64,000 nucleotides of DNA, taken from CAITWD01 sp963727285 (lineage in GTDB: Bacteria > Actinomycetota > Thermoleophilia > Miltoncostaeales > Miltoncostaeaceae). The DNA lies in contig CAVSFF010000012.1 in the NCBI GenBank assembly GCA_963727285.1, positions 1 to 64,000 of the forward strand, in the 5' to 3' direction. Under the pieces are notes generated by a model that was given only the letters and a program-made list of their open reading frames with translations, was not told where the DNA came from and made no database searches. The translations under genes and the position numbers were made by a program. This document shows positions 35,931 to 45,590 of this stretch, piece after piece. How positions within the stretch are numbered: the first letter of the stretch is position 1; every line of letters begins with the position of its first letter.

Positions 35931-36246
35931 GCGGCCCGGAGTGTCGAGTGCGTTCGCCTCGTCCTGTCGAATGGTGGGGTTCGTTGGTGGGCGCCCGTCA
36001 CGCGGGTCAGCACTAGCAGTCCCGGCATGGGGGAGACGATTGGGGCTCTACCGGGCGCAGGCGTGCACGCCAGGGCGGTTTCTCGGCGGCACGACGTTGA
36101 CCGGCTCGGAGACCAGGCGCGCGTGGCGCGCACAACGTTGCGTGCGTGACTATCGGCGGATGTGCTCAGAGCCGATGACTGGCGACGCCCCCTCGAGTTG
36201 CCGCGAACGATTGCGGCGAGCGGCCGTCAGTCCCGTCGATGCGAAC

Positions 36247-36744
36247 TCAGGCGACACATTTTAGGTATCCGGCCCATAGTTGGATCGACGACCTTGCCGT
36301 GTCATGAACGGAGACGGTGCTCGGCAGCGCGGGCGCACCGGGAACCCCGCTCTCGATCAGTCCGGGCCGGCCGGCTTCCGGGGGATCGGATGCCAGGATG
36401 GATTCATCTTTGATGGCGTCGTGGCGACTGGCGCTAGGACCCGTCCGGCGCAACGCCGCCACCAGCTGGTCAACGCTCGGCGCACCCTCGAAGCCGCGTG
36501 CGGTCGTATACAACCTGCAGTGGCCGGAACTCCCGCGCCTATCCGTCGGGAACGGGTCGACGCCGTCGATGAGGATCGTCGGCGATCCGTGCGCAGTCGC
36601 GGCCGCATCGTGGTGCGTGTGCGATGACTCGATGAGCCGAACGGCAAGCGAACCGACGCCGGAGATCCTGATGGCCTCGTTCAGGCGGTCGCGCGCCAGC
36701 CGCCAGTGGGGACAGTCGCTGTCGTAGATGAGTAGGACGCGCAC
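36247..36744 (-). CDS. Thioredoxin-like domain protein
   Basis: The first 100 of 165 residues read RVLLIYDSDCPHWRLARDRL, HGSPTILIDGVDPFPTD, SGHCRLYTTARGFEGAPSVD and QLVAAL. This is a thioredoxin-fold family with DCPHW in place of CxxC and a cis-Pro in GSPTILIDG. The C-terminal 60 residues are low-complexity and may result from a frameshift or read-through. ATG 36744 follows a GGAGAGGAGG-like region. Role unknown. Confidence 0.72.
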   Translation of the reverse strand: MRVLLIYDSDCPHWRLARDRLNEAIRISGVGSLAVRLIESSHTHHDAAATAHGSPTILIDGVDPFPTDRRGSSGHCRLYTTARGFEGAPSVDQLVAALRRTGPSASRHDAIKDESILASDPPEAGRPGLIESGVPGAPALPSTVSVHDTARSSIQLWAGYLKCVA

Positions 36745-36998
36745 GTTCGCCTCCTCTCCACGGACTCGTTGTCGCGGGGCGCATCTTCAGATTCCCAACA
36801 GTTCACGGTAGCGCGGACATCCCGGTGCGCGCACCACGGCGCCACCGCGGCACGGGGCAGAACTCCGTTGGTCAATTCCGGGGTTCGACGGATGTCTGCG
36901 TTCGCACCGCGGCAGAACATCTCTGGCGACGGACCGGCGTCTGGTCGCGACGATGCACTGCCGAGCCCCCGACTGCACGGAGGAGACAGGAGTTGCCG

Positions 36999-37535
36999 AT
37001 GCGCGCACTGGTGGTCTACGAGTCGATGTACGGCAATACCCACGTGGTTGCCGACCACATCGCGGCTGGCCTCGCCGGACTCGGTGACGTTGGCGTCGTG
37101 CCCGTTGCGGCCGCACACGGCGATGTGCTCCGCGAGGTGGATCTCCTGATCGTCGGCGGACCAACCCACATTCACGGGGTAAGCACCACCAGATCCCGGC
37201 AGGCGGCCGCCGAAGCGGCGGCGAAGCCGGACAGCGGACTTCACATGGAGACCGACGCGGAAGGCCCGGGGCTGCGCGACTGGTTCGACAACCTCGAGGT
37301 GCCGGCGTCGACGAAGGCCGCTGCCTTCGACACTCGCATGCACGGTCCGTCGATCCTCACCGGGCGCGCGTCGCGGGGTATCGCGCGACGACTCTCAGAG
37401 CGCGGACTCGAAGTGATCGCACCGCCGGAGAGCTTCTGGGTCGATCGGGCGAACCTGCTGTTACCGGGTGTTGCCCAGTCCGCCGAAGAGTGGGGCCGGT
37501 CGCTCGGACGACTCCTGGTCCGGAGGGCCGCCTAA
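36999..37535 (+). CDS. Flavodoxin family protein
   Basis: The 178-residue flavodoxin begins MRALVVYESMYGNTHVVADH, an FMN phosphate loop of S-x-Y-G-N-T type. It then has LLIVGGPTHIHGVSTTRSR and FDTRMHGPSILTGRASRGI for flavin ring contacts. It probably carries electrons or acts as a stress-related FMN protein. ATG 36999 has AGGAG with a six-base spacer. Divergent from the thioredoxin-like gene, which hints at shared redox regulation. Confidence 0.9.
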   Translation: MRALVVYESMYGNTHVVADHIAAGLAGLGDVGVVPVAAAHGDVLREVDLLIVGGPTHIHGVSTTRSRQAAAEAAAKPDSGLHMETDAEGPGLRDWFDNLEVPASTKAAAFDTRMHGPSILTGRASRGIARRLSERGLEVIAPPESFWVDRANLLLPGVAQSAEEWGRSLGRLLVRRAA

Positions 37536-37584
37536 GGGTCGCCGCCCCCATCGTCCCGGAAGAGCCCTGCAGGATTGCCCTCCG

Positions 37585-37668
37585 GAGCCATGGCTCGCAG
37601 ATTCGAGTCCTGCTGCGCTCCCGCTATCCGAGGGAGAACCATTTCATGGATGATGAAAGGGTCAACCT
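37585..37668 (+). repeat. TLR-related repeat, rearranged copy
   Basis: A T-arm-like GCAGATTCGAGTCCTGC (37597-37613) precedes the hairpin TTTCATGGATGATGAAAGGG (about 37642-37661) followed by TCA. The two modules are in reversed order compared with other copies. Confidence 0.45.
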
Positions 37669-37985
37669 GCCTTCTGGTTCCTGGCGGCCCGGTCTCGGAG
37701 TCTGGCCTTTTGCGTCGAGCAATAGTCCGTCTCGTCGACCGCCACAAGTCCCCGGCGGCGCTCGTAGCCGTCAGGGAATCACCGCGCCGGCTCAGGACCG
37801 AAGGCCCGCGAGCCGCAGAATCGTCGGAGATAGGTGCCTCGCTATGCGCGCCCGGTCTGGTTAGCTCACCGGGTCGCCCATAGGCCGCGAAACCGCAGAT
37901 ATGGTGCGGCTTCGGCCCACGGCGCGGTCGGTCGGTCCGCGTCGGAGGGGAGCGGGCCGTCGCGTGGGCACGTGCCACTCGTGAC
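37669..37985. other. Gap without a recognised gene
   Basis: No protein-like frame; no strong hairpin. Confidence 0.4.
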
Positions 37986-38828
37986 CTATTTCGTTCCAAC
38001 GATGCAGCGCGCCATGCCCGGAACCCGGACCTTGCTGTCCTTCTCGAACACGCTCACGTTCGCGATGACGTTTGCCCGAATCCGCTCTCGCGCCGATTCG
38101 TCGACCTGCTGAAGCGCCGCAACTGCAAGCGAGACGTGCTCGCTGATCATCTCCCAATACTGTGCGGGCGATCGGGTCACGAGTTCGACGTCGACGTCCC
38201 ACTCGGCAACGTCGCGCAGCCCCGCGCCCTCGTACAGGGCACTGACATATCCCGGGGCGGCGCACCGAAACATATTCGGCCCGTCCGGATCGGGTGGCGC
38301 CACCACCGTCTCGTTCGCGATTGCCTGTGTGGCGATCGTCGTCCACGGGTTCTTCTCGGGGCTGACCCATACCGACGAGCAAAGGCGTCCGCCCGGTTTG
38401 AGTACGCGCGCGAACTCGGCCGTCGCCTTGACCACGTCGGGGAAGAACATGTACCCAAAGCGCACGGAGACGCTATCGAAGGAGGCGCCGCCAAACGGCA
38501 GGTCGTCGGCGCTGCACACTTGCGTCTCGATATTGGCGACACCTTGCGCCATGGCGCGTCGCGTGGCTATGTCCAGCATGTCGGGTACGAGGTCGGTCAG
38601 TACGACGCGTCCGTTCGGCGAGAGTCTCGCGATGCTCAGACCCGGCTCACCGGTGCCAGAGGCAATGTCGAGATGATGTTGATCTGGAGCGATGTCGAGA
38701 CGTTCGATCATCGCTGCGCCGACCGGGCCGAGCTGCTCCATGATGGTCGAGTCCCACTTCTCCCAACCCGCGGAGAGCCCGGCCCACGCCGCTCGCTGAA
38801 CGTTCTTGATTTCATCGGCGCTCGACAC
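37986..38828 (-). CDS. Class I SAM-dependent methyltransferase
   Basis: The 280-residue protein has motif I HHLDIASGTGEPGLSIA, VVLTDLVPDMLDIA, FDSVSVRFGYMFFPD and FARVLKPGGRLCSSVW. It resembles UbiE/MenG-type methyltransferases in layout, but specificity cannot be assigned. GTG 38828 has GGAGGG with a five-base spacer, which decides the start. The C terminus (VPGMARCIVGTK) is complete. Confidence 0.9.
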   Translation of the reverse strand: MSSADEIKNVQRAAWAGLSAGWEKWDSTIMEQLGPVGAAMIERLDIAPDQHHLDIASGTGEPGLSIARLSPNGRVVLTDLVPDMLDIATRRAMAQGVANIETQVCSADDLPFGGASFDSVSVRFGYMFFPDVVKATAEFARVLKPGGRLCSSVWVSPEKNPWTTIATQAIANETVVAPPDPDGPNMFRCAAPGYVSALYEGAGLRDVAEWDVDVELVTRSPAQYWEMISEHVSLAVAALQQVDESARERIRANVIANVSVFEKDSKVRVPGMARCIVGTK

Positions 38829-39010
38829 TGGCCCTCCCCCTCTCAGCGGATGTGCCGAATGCGAAGACACTCCTTGGCGGCAATTCATAGTGCCCGCTCT
38901 GGGGAGGCTTATGCCAGCGGGCGCGGTGGCCCACAACAACGGGCTCCTCCGCGATGCCTCGCTGCTGTCAAGCGATGGGCAGAGGGCGCCAAGCCGGGGA
39001 CCCGGCGCGG

Positions 39011-39487
39011 TCAGCCGGCGTCGAGAAAGAACTCCATCCCGTAGCGCGGAGCGGCTTCGGCGTACTTCGCGGTCACCTCGTCAACGTTGTCCGGAACCGG
39101 TGCACTCAGGTCGTAGGCGCGCTCGAGGGTCTCTTCGAAGAACTTCTCGATCCCGGCGGGTGTGAATGTCAGGATCAGGGTCATCATTTGATCTGAGTGG
39201 TTGTGGAAGCAATGAAGGCGGCCACGCGGAATGTTCACAAAATCGCCCGGCCCCGCTTGGGTCCACTGATCTTCGAGGAAGAACGACGGAGTGCCGTCAA
39301 GCACGTAGAAGGTCTCGTCCTCAAGTGCATGGGTGTGGGGTGGCGGCCCGCCACCCGGTGGCACGATCGCGAGCATCGAAAAGTAGGCACCGTCGGACTG
39401 CTCACCGGTGACGAGGAACGTGTAGATGTCTCCCGGACCCCAGTAGGACGCCCCTGTGGACGCTCCCTGATGAAACATCGTGGCCAT
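39011..39487 (-). CDS. Cupin-domain protein (quercetinase-like)
   Basis: The 158-residue cupin has motif 1 GGGPPPHTHALEDETFYVLDG (two His, Glu) and motif 2 PGDFVNIPRGRLHCFHNHSD. It likely binds a mononuclear metal. The subgroup includes quercetin-dioxygenase-like proteins. ATG 39487 has GGGAGGG; a GTG-led longer frame exists but lacks a site. Alone on its strand. Confidence 0.87.
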   Translation of the reverse strand: MATMFHQGASTGASYWGPGDIYTFLVTGEQSDGAYFSMLAIVPPGGGPPPHTHALEDETFYVLDGTPSFFLEDQWTQAGPGDFVNIPRGRLHCFHNHSDQMMTLILTFTPAGIEKFFEETLERAYDLSAPVPDNVDEVTAKYAEAAPRYGMEFFLDAG

Positions 39488-39797
39488 CGGAACCCTCCCA
39501 TTCGAGTTGACGTAGTCGCTGCCAATCGAGACGAGAGCGATCAACAGGACTCCTCGCCGTCAAACCCGGGGCCTCGTGCACCCCGTCCGGCCTACCCTCG
39601 TGCCGAGCGCCGGAATCGTCAAGTCCCGGGTGATGAGCTTGAGTTGGGAACGGTCGCCGCCTAGGCCGCCACCTGATCGATGCGATCGCCGGTGACTCCG
39701 CAGCGAATCCAGCGGTGGGCACGATCGGTTGCCGCGGAGTCCGTCCCCGGCGGCCTGGCCGTCCACCGCGCGGCGACGTCCAAGCGGCCGCGCGGTC

Positions 39798-40098
39798 TCA
39801 CCCCGCGGGTTCCACGTGGACGATCACGGGGTGTGCGCCGCCCAGGTCCTGCCAGTCGTTGCGGTAGGTGAATTCGCCGCTCTCACCCGAGTATCTGATC
39901 AGGGAGATGATCGACCGGATCTCCGAACGTGACACTGACGACCTCAGCACTAACGAGCGGCTGAGGAAGGGCCTGGGCGAGTGTCGCCAGGCGCGGGCGC
40001 AGGTCCTCAGAAAAATCAGCGGCGACGGTATCCATGTCCCCGCGCACGGCCGCGTCCGCGTGCTTCCGGATGTGATCGCGAATCATTGCTTCATCCAT
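39798..40098 (-). CDS. NTF2-like protein (frameshifted)
   Basis: The first frame gives MDEAMIRDHIRKHADAAVRG, FSEDLRPRLATLAQALPQP and SAEVVSVTFGDPV. An extra base near 39905 shifts the frame, and the rest reads ISLIRYSGESGEFTYRNDWQ, DLGGAHPVIVHVEPAG and stops at 39798. Repaired, it is a normal 99-residue NTF2-like protein. ATG 40098 has GAAGGGA upstream. Function unknown. Confidence 0.68.
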
Positions 40099-40625
40099 CG
40101 GATGTCCCTTCGAGAGTCATGAAATTGACCGATGGAGATCAACGTTCCCCACCATCGGCAGCGACGGCGCGCACGCTGGCAACTCCCAGAAAGCGGTGGA
40201 CGGCTTGTCGGCAAGCGACCAACGCGTACCAAGGTCGCCCCATCGCAATGCTGGTCACGACCCCGATTGCCAGTGTCGAAACGATCTCGCGGCCTGTCAA
40301 TGCGGCCAGACGCGCCCGAGGCGACCTGCAGCGTCGATCTGGGAGAGCAGCGGAGGTGCGGCCTGCGCGGTCAGCGAGAGCGGCGTCATGATCCGCAACC
40401 GCCTGAAACGTCACCAAATCAACGGGGCTGGCGACAAGCCGCGAGCGTCGAGTCCCTGCCGAACGTTCCGTCGGCCACCACGACTGGGGCGCCAGGAGCG
40501 TAGCTCCTGTCAGCAGACCGGCAGGTAGCCGGCTGCGAACCGGGGACAAACCGTAGGCACTCTGGGAGTTGACGAGGAGGCCCCGTGGGTCAGGGTACCC
40601 ATCAATCCTGCCGATCAGGATAGGG
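40099..40625. other. Gap without a recognised gene
   Basis: Both strands have open frames but no conserved domain. The minus frame 40139-40654 has no plausible start site. Confidence 0.4.
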
Positions 40626-41810
40626 ATGACCAGTTCCGCGGACAGCCCCGTCAACCTCGGCGATGCCGTGAGCGGCGACGACCTTCCAAGCGTCGATCAA
40701 CGCAGAGTCCCCGATCGACGCCGGGCGAGGGATCGCCGCATGCCACAGTCCGGAGTCCGGTACACCGGACCGGAGCGGCGTTCCGGGGAGCGGCGCCGGC
40801 ACGGCCGGCGCGCCGGCCGACCGCGCGTGAGCGTGGTCATTCCGGCGATGAACGAAGCAGACAACCTCCCACACGTGTTCTCCCGACTGCCCACCTTCAT
40901 CGACGAGGTGGTCCTGGTTGACGGGCATTCGACCGACGACACCATCGCCGTCGCCCGCGCGCTGCGCCCCGACGTCCGCGTCGTGACTCAAACCCACCGC
41001 GGCAAGGGCAACGCCCTTGCCTGTGGGTTTGCCATGTGCAGCGGCGACATCATCATCATGCTCGATGCCGACGGATCGACCGACCCCGGTGAAATCCCGC
41101 TCTTTGTCGCAGAACTGCTCGACGGTGCGGATTTCGTCAAGGGCTCCCGCTACATGACGGACGGCGGGAGCGAGGATCTGACCCGCGCCCGCCGCTACGG
41201 CAACACTCTTCTCACCGGCACCGTCAACGTCCTGTTCCAGACCCGGTATACGGACCTCTGCTACGGCTACATGGCCTTCTGGCGCCGCTGTTTGCCCGTG
41301 CTCGCCGTCGATTGCACGGGATTCGAGGTTGAGACGTTGCTCACTCTGCGGGCAGCACGTGCCGGGCTGAAGGTCGTCGAGGTGCCGAGTGTCGAGCGTC
41401 TTCGCGTTCACGGCGAGAGCAACCTGCGACCGGTACACGACGGTCTGCGCGTGCTGCGGACGATCACCGGGGAACGCCTCGCGCGCGACCGGACCGCGCA
41501 GACCGCCCCCGCCTGGGCGGCGCTGACGGGAGCACTGGGCTTTGCCGCTCCGGACCCGGCCCGTCCCGTCATCGACTCCCCCGACTGGACGCCACGAGAG
41601 GAGCTCTCGAATGGGAATCCGGCGCCAGGCGAGGCTCTGCTCATCAGCGGCCGACTCTCCGCCCCTGCCGAACAGACCGCCCACCAACTGGCGTCGACGT
41701 TGTCGGACAGTGACCTGCTGGTGATTGTGCCGTCGGCTGAGGCCTCGGTCTGGGCAAAGCGGCGTGTCAATTCATCGGGAGCCCGCGTCATCGTCTTGCC
41801 AACTCGGTGA
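40626..41810 (+). CDS. Family 2 glycosyltransferase (DPM1/polyprenol-phosphate type)
   Basis: The 394-residue protein has a charged N-terminal region (about residues 30-75, rich in Arg). The GT2 catalytic domain follows: VSVVIPAMNEADNLPHVFSR, VVLVDGHSTDDTI, IIMLDADGSTDPGEIPL (DxD) and FVKGSRYMTDGGSEDLT, ending near the FEVETLLTLRAARAGLKVVE helix. No membrane helices are visible. The last 100 residues are not conserved in simple DPM-type enzymes. Activated sugar transfer to a lipid or glycan is likely. Confidence 0.88.
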   Translation: MTSSADSPVNLGDAVSGDDLPSVDQRRVPDRRRARDRRMPQSGVRYTGPERRSGERRRHGRRAGRPRVSVVIPAMNEADNLPHVFSRLPTFIDEVVLVDGHSTDDTIAVARALRPDVRVVTQTHRGKGNALACGFAMCSGDIIIMLDADGSTDPGEIPLFVAELLDGADFVKGSRYMTDGGSEDLTRARRYGNTLLTGTVNVLFQTRYTDLCYGYMAFWRRCLPVLAVDCTGFEVETLLTLRAARAGLKVVEVPSVERLRVHGESNLRPVHDGLRVLRTITGERLARDRTAQTAPAWAALTGALGFAAPDPARPVIDSPDWTPREELSNGNPAPGEALLISGRLSAPAEQTAHQLASTLSDSDLLVIVPSAEASVWAKRRVNSSGARVIVLPTR

Positions 41811-41929
41811 TTCTGTCGACCGCGCGGTGGCCCGCACGCGGGATTCAGGCCGGTGTGGACGAGTGTCGTCCGACGCAGGCGACGGGTGGACTCATCGTCG
41901 GTCGAGCGAAATCCCACCTTGGCCCTGAT

Positions 41930-42140
41930 GAGCGGGGATGGCATGCATCCGTGGAGCTCACCGGAAGACGTTCCTCTCGGGCACTTGTCGTCCACTACCG
42001 CCAGCGATCGCAGGATCCGTGGCGACCGACCGTTTGTTTGCCCCCAAACGCGTACTTCCGCGATCCAGGCCCCGACCATCGGCTTGGTCGGACATGGGGA
42101 TGACCGTCCGCAGTTGCACGGAGCCGGGGGGATTGGGGGC
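41930..42140 (+). repeat. Dispersed repeat R4, long copy
   Basis: The left part (to 42034) matches 20290-20402. The right part (42070-42140, GGTCGGACATGGGGATGACC, GTCCGCAGTTGCACGGAGCC) is matched in inverted orientation at 43556-43640. It is therefore composite. Confidence 0.6.
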
Positions 42141-42315
42141 GTCTCCGTGCAGCGTGGGGACTCGTGCTTGCCTGCTCGCCCACCCGGTACTGCTTGAAGC
42201 ACGACAGAAATAGGCATCTGCCATGGATTGGCAGGTCCGGGTCCCGAAATCCCTCGACGCGAGCAACGAGCGTGACAGCTTCCGAAATTGGAACGGCGAG
42301 TGTCGTCGCTGGCAG

Positions 42316-42615
42316 CTAGAACCAGACTGGAACTACCTCGTTGAGGTGAACGACCCAGTCCATCGGCGGGTCTCCCCTGAGTAGGACGCGGTCAATGATC
42401 ACCGACTCGCCACGCGTCTCACACGCCCGAACCACGTCGTCGTTCGGCATTTCGGACTTGTGAGTCGCGACAGCATCCCTCACGTATCGAGGAAGGCGGA
42501 TGGTGCACTCGACCTGCTGCCCGGCGGCGTCGCGCAGGGTCCAGACGTAGGTGCGCTCACCGACCGATTCAACGATCCGGGGTTGCGGCGGGTCCATGAA
42601 GCCGATCGGTCTCAT
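42316..42615 (-). CDS. Conserved hypothetical protein (99 aa)
   Basis: The soluble protein reads MRPIGFMDPPQPRIVESVGE, RTYVWTLRDAAGQQVECTIR and MDWVVHLNEVVPVWF. GGAGG lies about ten bases before ATG 42615. Alternating strand pattern and balanced composition suggest a real gene, but no family was recognised. Confidence 0.55.
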   Translation of the reverse strand: MRPIGFMDPPQPRIVESVGERTYVWTLRDAAGQQVECTIRLPRYVRDAVATHKSEMPNDDVVRACETRGESVIIDRVLLRGDPPMDWVVHLNEVVPVWF

Positions 42616-42888
42616 CGGGCGCCATCCTCCACCGCCGCAATCCGGCTGTCTATGCCCGTGCTCGGTACCAGCCAGGCAGTCGTTGAGGCCGGGAGGTCGT
42701 GCTGCACAGAGTGGACTCCCTAGGTGTCAGGGCTGGGCAGCGCGGGACGGTCATCTCAATGCCCGACTCCGCCCGTGACGGGCGATGCAACTCAGGCGCG
42801 GGCGAAACGAGACCCGCCGGCCGCCCTGACCGCATGATCGAAATCCGAACATGCGACGGGCACGCCCGCGGATCCCGTGTCTACGAGG

Positions 42889-43257
42889 TCATTCGTGCGA
42901 CTCGAAATCCCGGAACCAGGCGGTCGTGCCCCCCGGTGGCGAATACTCGGTACTGGCGAATTTCGCCATATCCAGTACGCGCCGGGCTTCCTCGCCGGTG
43001 AGCAGTACTCGGGTTCGCAAGCTCTCGATACGGCCCGTCGACGTGATGGCTGCAAGCACTGATCCGGCCACCACATTGTCGACCGCCTCGTAGATGGCAA
43101 GCCCATCGTGATCGCCGAACATCCAGTAGAAGCTGATGAGCCTTCCGCCGTTGGCTTCGATGACCTTGCGAGTCGCAGCCTCGCGATCCTCTGGGCGCTG
43201 GACCATCTCGTGCCATGCGGCCTTGGTGTACGAGAAGTACGTCAGGTATGTCGGCAT
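42889..43257 (-). CDS. GYD-domain protein
   Basis: The 122-residue protein has TYLTYFSYTKAAWHEMVQRP, NGGRLISFYWMFGDHDGLAI and YEAVDNVVAGSVLAAITSTG, the GYD domain (ferredoxin-like dimer, here FGDHD for the GxYD motif). ATG 43257 begins MPTYLTYF; an ATG four codons upstream is possible. Function of the family is unknown. Confidence 0.87.
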   Translation of the reverse strand: MPTYLTYFSYTKAAWHEMVQRPEDREAATRKVIEANGGRLISFYWMFGDHDGLAIYEAVDNVVAGSVLAAITSTGRIESLRTRVLLTGEEARRVLDMAKFASTEYSPPGGTTAWFRDFESHE

Positions 43258-43555
43258 TTGACACCCCATCGTCGCGGCGTTGCGGGGTCACAACCGTCGG
43301 TGAGTGAACCGCGGGGGACGGCACCAAGCGGTGCCGCCAAGTTTCCACCGTAAAGCCACCGCGCAGTCAAGCCCGAGGCGGCCGCTGACGGCGACTCGGC
43401 ATCTGGCCGGAATTTGCGGCAACTGATCCCGTTGACCCTGTTTGGGACCTCCCGCCCCCGTTTGATCGCCGGGCACCGACAGGGCTCGTGCCGGGCGTCT
43501 CCGCAGGGCTCTGGGGGTGCCACACGACCGTTCCCCCATGGGGGTGCTGCACGAA

Positions 43556-43640
43556 GCCGATCCCCATTCCCCGGCTCCGTGCAGCGGCGGACGGTCATCC
43601 CCTATGTCCGTCCATGCCGATGATCGACGGTTCGCTCGGC
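43556..43640 (-). repeat. Dispersed repeat R4, inverted right-part copy
   Basis: GGCTCCGTGCAGCGGCGGAC then GGTCATCCCC and ATGTCCG...GCCGATG are the reverse complement of 42070-42140 with a few differences. Confidence 0.55.
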
Positions 43641-43855
43641 GGAGTAAACAGTTGCGGGCAAAGAATCTGGCGACTCAGTGGTGGTCGTGCGACCAAGGTG
43701 CAGGAGGCGCAGGACGGCGGCGGCGACTCCTCGAGGCCCCTCGTGGACTACAGGGCTGAAGGCCGTCCAACCACAGGGAATCGTCTCGAGGCTTGCGGCA
43801 AATCCCCGATGCCTCTAGCGTGATCGGACCGCCCCAGCCAACGAGGCACCCCCGC

Positions 43856-44734
43856 ATGGATCGGCAGTACCGGATCCTCAAAGCCCTCGGATCGTCGGAC
43901 GACGGTCTCACCGTGTCTGAGATCGTTTCGGCGACTGGGCTCACGTCCTCCGCGATCCGCAGCGAAATGCCGGCCCTCACCGCGATCGGCGTGGTTCGAA
44001 ATGGACTCGCCCGCAGCGGGGGCGTCGGCAGGCCTGCGATCCGCTATCAACTGACCGACGAGCCGTCGTCGGCATACGCCGCGCTCGTCGGCATCCTGCT
44101 CGGGTACGCGACCTCGACGCTCACCTCGATACACGACTTGCTGACTGCCGCACACAATGCCGGGGTGAGGAACGGCGGCGGCGAGTATCCCGACGGTGTC
44201 GCGACGCGCGCCGCAAACACAGGGTTCAACCCGGTCAACGTCACCACCGACGATGACCTTCAGCAGGGAATCACGCGGTTCAGAATGACGGCGTGCCCCG
44301 TGTTCGCGGCGGTCATGGCTCGGGGCGGGGAGACCCTGTGCACCATCCACGAGGCGTCGCTGTCGGGGACGTGCGCGTCGGTTGGCGGCCAGATGATCGA
44401 ATTCGTGCCGGCCCACCCCCAGACGGGTCAGTGCGAATTCGCCATGGTCCGGGCGGCCGAGGTCCAGGACTTTCGGGCGGCCGCCCACAGGTTGGCGGAC
44501 GCGGTGCGCCAATCAGAAGAGCCTCGGGGCGCCGGGCCTTGGACGGCACCAGTCGTCGTCTTCCGCCGGGCGAGCGGAGACCTGGCACCCGCCGGCCTCG
44601 GGGCCCCCGCTGCGGCCACTGTCCATGCGACCGCAGCGGTCCAGGCGGCCAATGACAGGCTCCTCGGCCACCGTCGTGGGCCAGCGACGCGAGTCCATGC
44701 TCACCCGAACACCGGGTGGCTGTCTCGCACCTGA
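43856..44734 (+). CDS. HTH transcriptional regulator with C-terminal Cys cluster
   Basis: The N-terminal HTH reads MDRQYRILKALGSSDDGLTV then TGLTSSAIRSEMPALTAIGV. The C-terminal cluster is RFRMTACPVFAAVMARGGET then LCTIHEASLSGTC and GQCEFAMV, the same CP...LC..H..L..G...C architecture as the regulator at 208-870. A bound metal or Fe-S group is likely (inference). Sequence after about residue 205 is Ala/Pro-rich and contains a hairpin repeat also found at 56609. The true end is probably near 44480, with the remainder being read-through after an indel. ATG 43856 is chosen because conservation starts there. Confidence 0.68.
   Translation: MDRQYRILKALGSSDDGLTVSEIVSATGLTSSAIRSEMPALTAIGVVRNGLARSGGVGRPAIRYQLTDEPSSAYAALVGILLGYATSTLTSIHDLLTAAHNAGVRNGGGEYPDGVATRAANTGFNPVNVTTDDDLQQGITRFRMTACPVFAAVMARGGETLCTIHEASLSGTCASVGGQMIEFVPAHPQTGQCEFAMVRAAEVQDFRAAAHRLADAVRQSEEPRGAGPWTAPVVVFRRASGDLAPAGLGAPAAATVHATAAVQAANDRLLGHRRGPATRVHAHPNTGWLSRT
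44607..44639. repeat. Hairpin repeat R5, copy 1
   Basis: CCGCTGCGG and CCGCAGCGG form a 9-bp stem; the loop has ACTGTCCATGC. Sequence and structure are shared with 56609-56641. Confidence 0.65.
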
Positions 44735-44980
44735 CAATGTCGCGCACTCGACGCATCCACGCCAGCCCCGACGGTACCGCCAAATCCCCAACGTTCGTTC
44801 AGTTCGCAGCTCCTGCGAGCAGGTCTAATCTGGTGGTGATGTCCAAACGCCGCCGAGTCGCCATCTCCGGTGACTGTCTGGGTACCGGTTGTTCGAGGCA
44901 TCGCTCGCGCCGTGCGACAGACGCCCCGAGACGGAGAGCGGTCGCACGGCGCACCCCGGGCTTGGCGCTGCGTTGCTGGT

Positions 44981-45370
44981 ATGTCTCCTCGCGCCGACAA
45001 GCTGGCTTGGCCCGATGGGCCTTCCGTGGATGACGTGTCGGTCTTTCGCCTCAATCCGGAAACCGTCGCCTGGCTCGCCGGCACATTCGATCCAGGGACC
45101 CCGCAGCGAGCCTTACTGAAGGCGCTCGCGCTGTCGGCCGACGCGAACCTGGCCGGCCGGGTGGCGGACACGGCCGGTGAAGGTGAATCGCTCGTGCTGC
45201 ATGATCTGCTGACCGACGACGAGGTGTCTGCGATCGTCGCCAGCGCCATGACGGCGCACCCCGAATTGCCCATCCCACTCCGCGCGGGGCCGGCGCAGCA
45301 GCTGGCAATCGACGAAGTGATCCGCCGAGGCGTCCAGCGGCCCGAGGCAGACATGACGTGGCTGCCGTGA
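44981..45370 (+). CDS. Conserved hypothetical protein (129 aa)
   Basis: The acidic protein reads VSVFRLNPETVAWLAGTFDP, LLKALALSADANLAGRVADT, LLTDDEVSAIVASAMTAHPE and AIDEVIRRGVQRPEADMTWL. Composition and helix pattern look real, but no family was recognised. The start at ATG 44981 is by the onset of non-Arg-rich sequence; there is no clear ribosome site. Confidence 0.45.
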   Translation: MSPRADKLAWPDGPSVDDVSVFRLNPETVAWLAGTFDPGTPQRALLKALALSADANLAGRVADTAGEGESLVLHDLLTDDEVSAIVASAMTAHPELPIPLRAGPAQQLAIDEVIRRGVQRPEADMTWLP

Positions 45371-45590
45371 CGGGAGATCAGCCCTAGCGCCATCGAACAC
45401 GCTGAAACGAGAGTTCGTCTGGCGTCCGCCGCGAGCAGCACATCGACGGCCAAACGCCCGCGAGCGCAGGCCTGGCTATGACGCGCCGCACAGCAAGGCG
45501 TCAGTCCACGGTAGACCGATCCCCCGGGCGCCGCAGGCGCTTCGGGCGCTGCGACCCGTAGGCGCACCGTATTCGCGATATCCTCATCGT

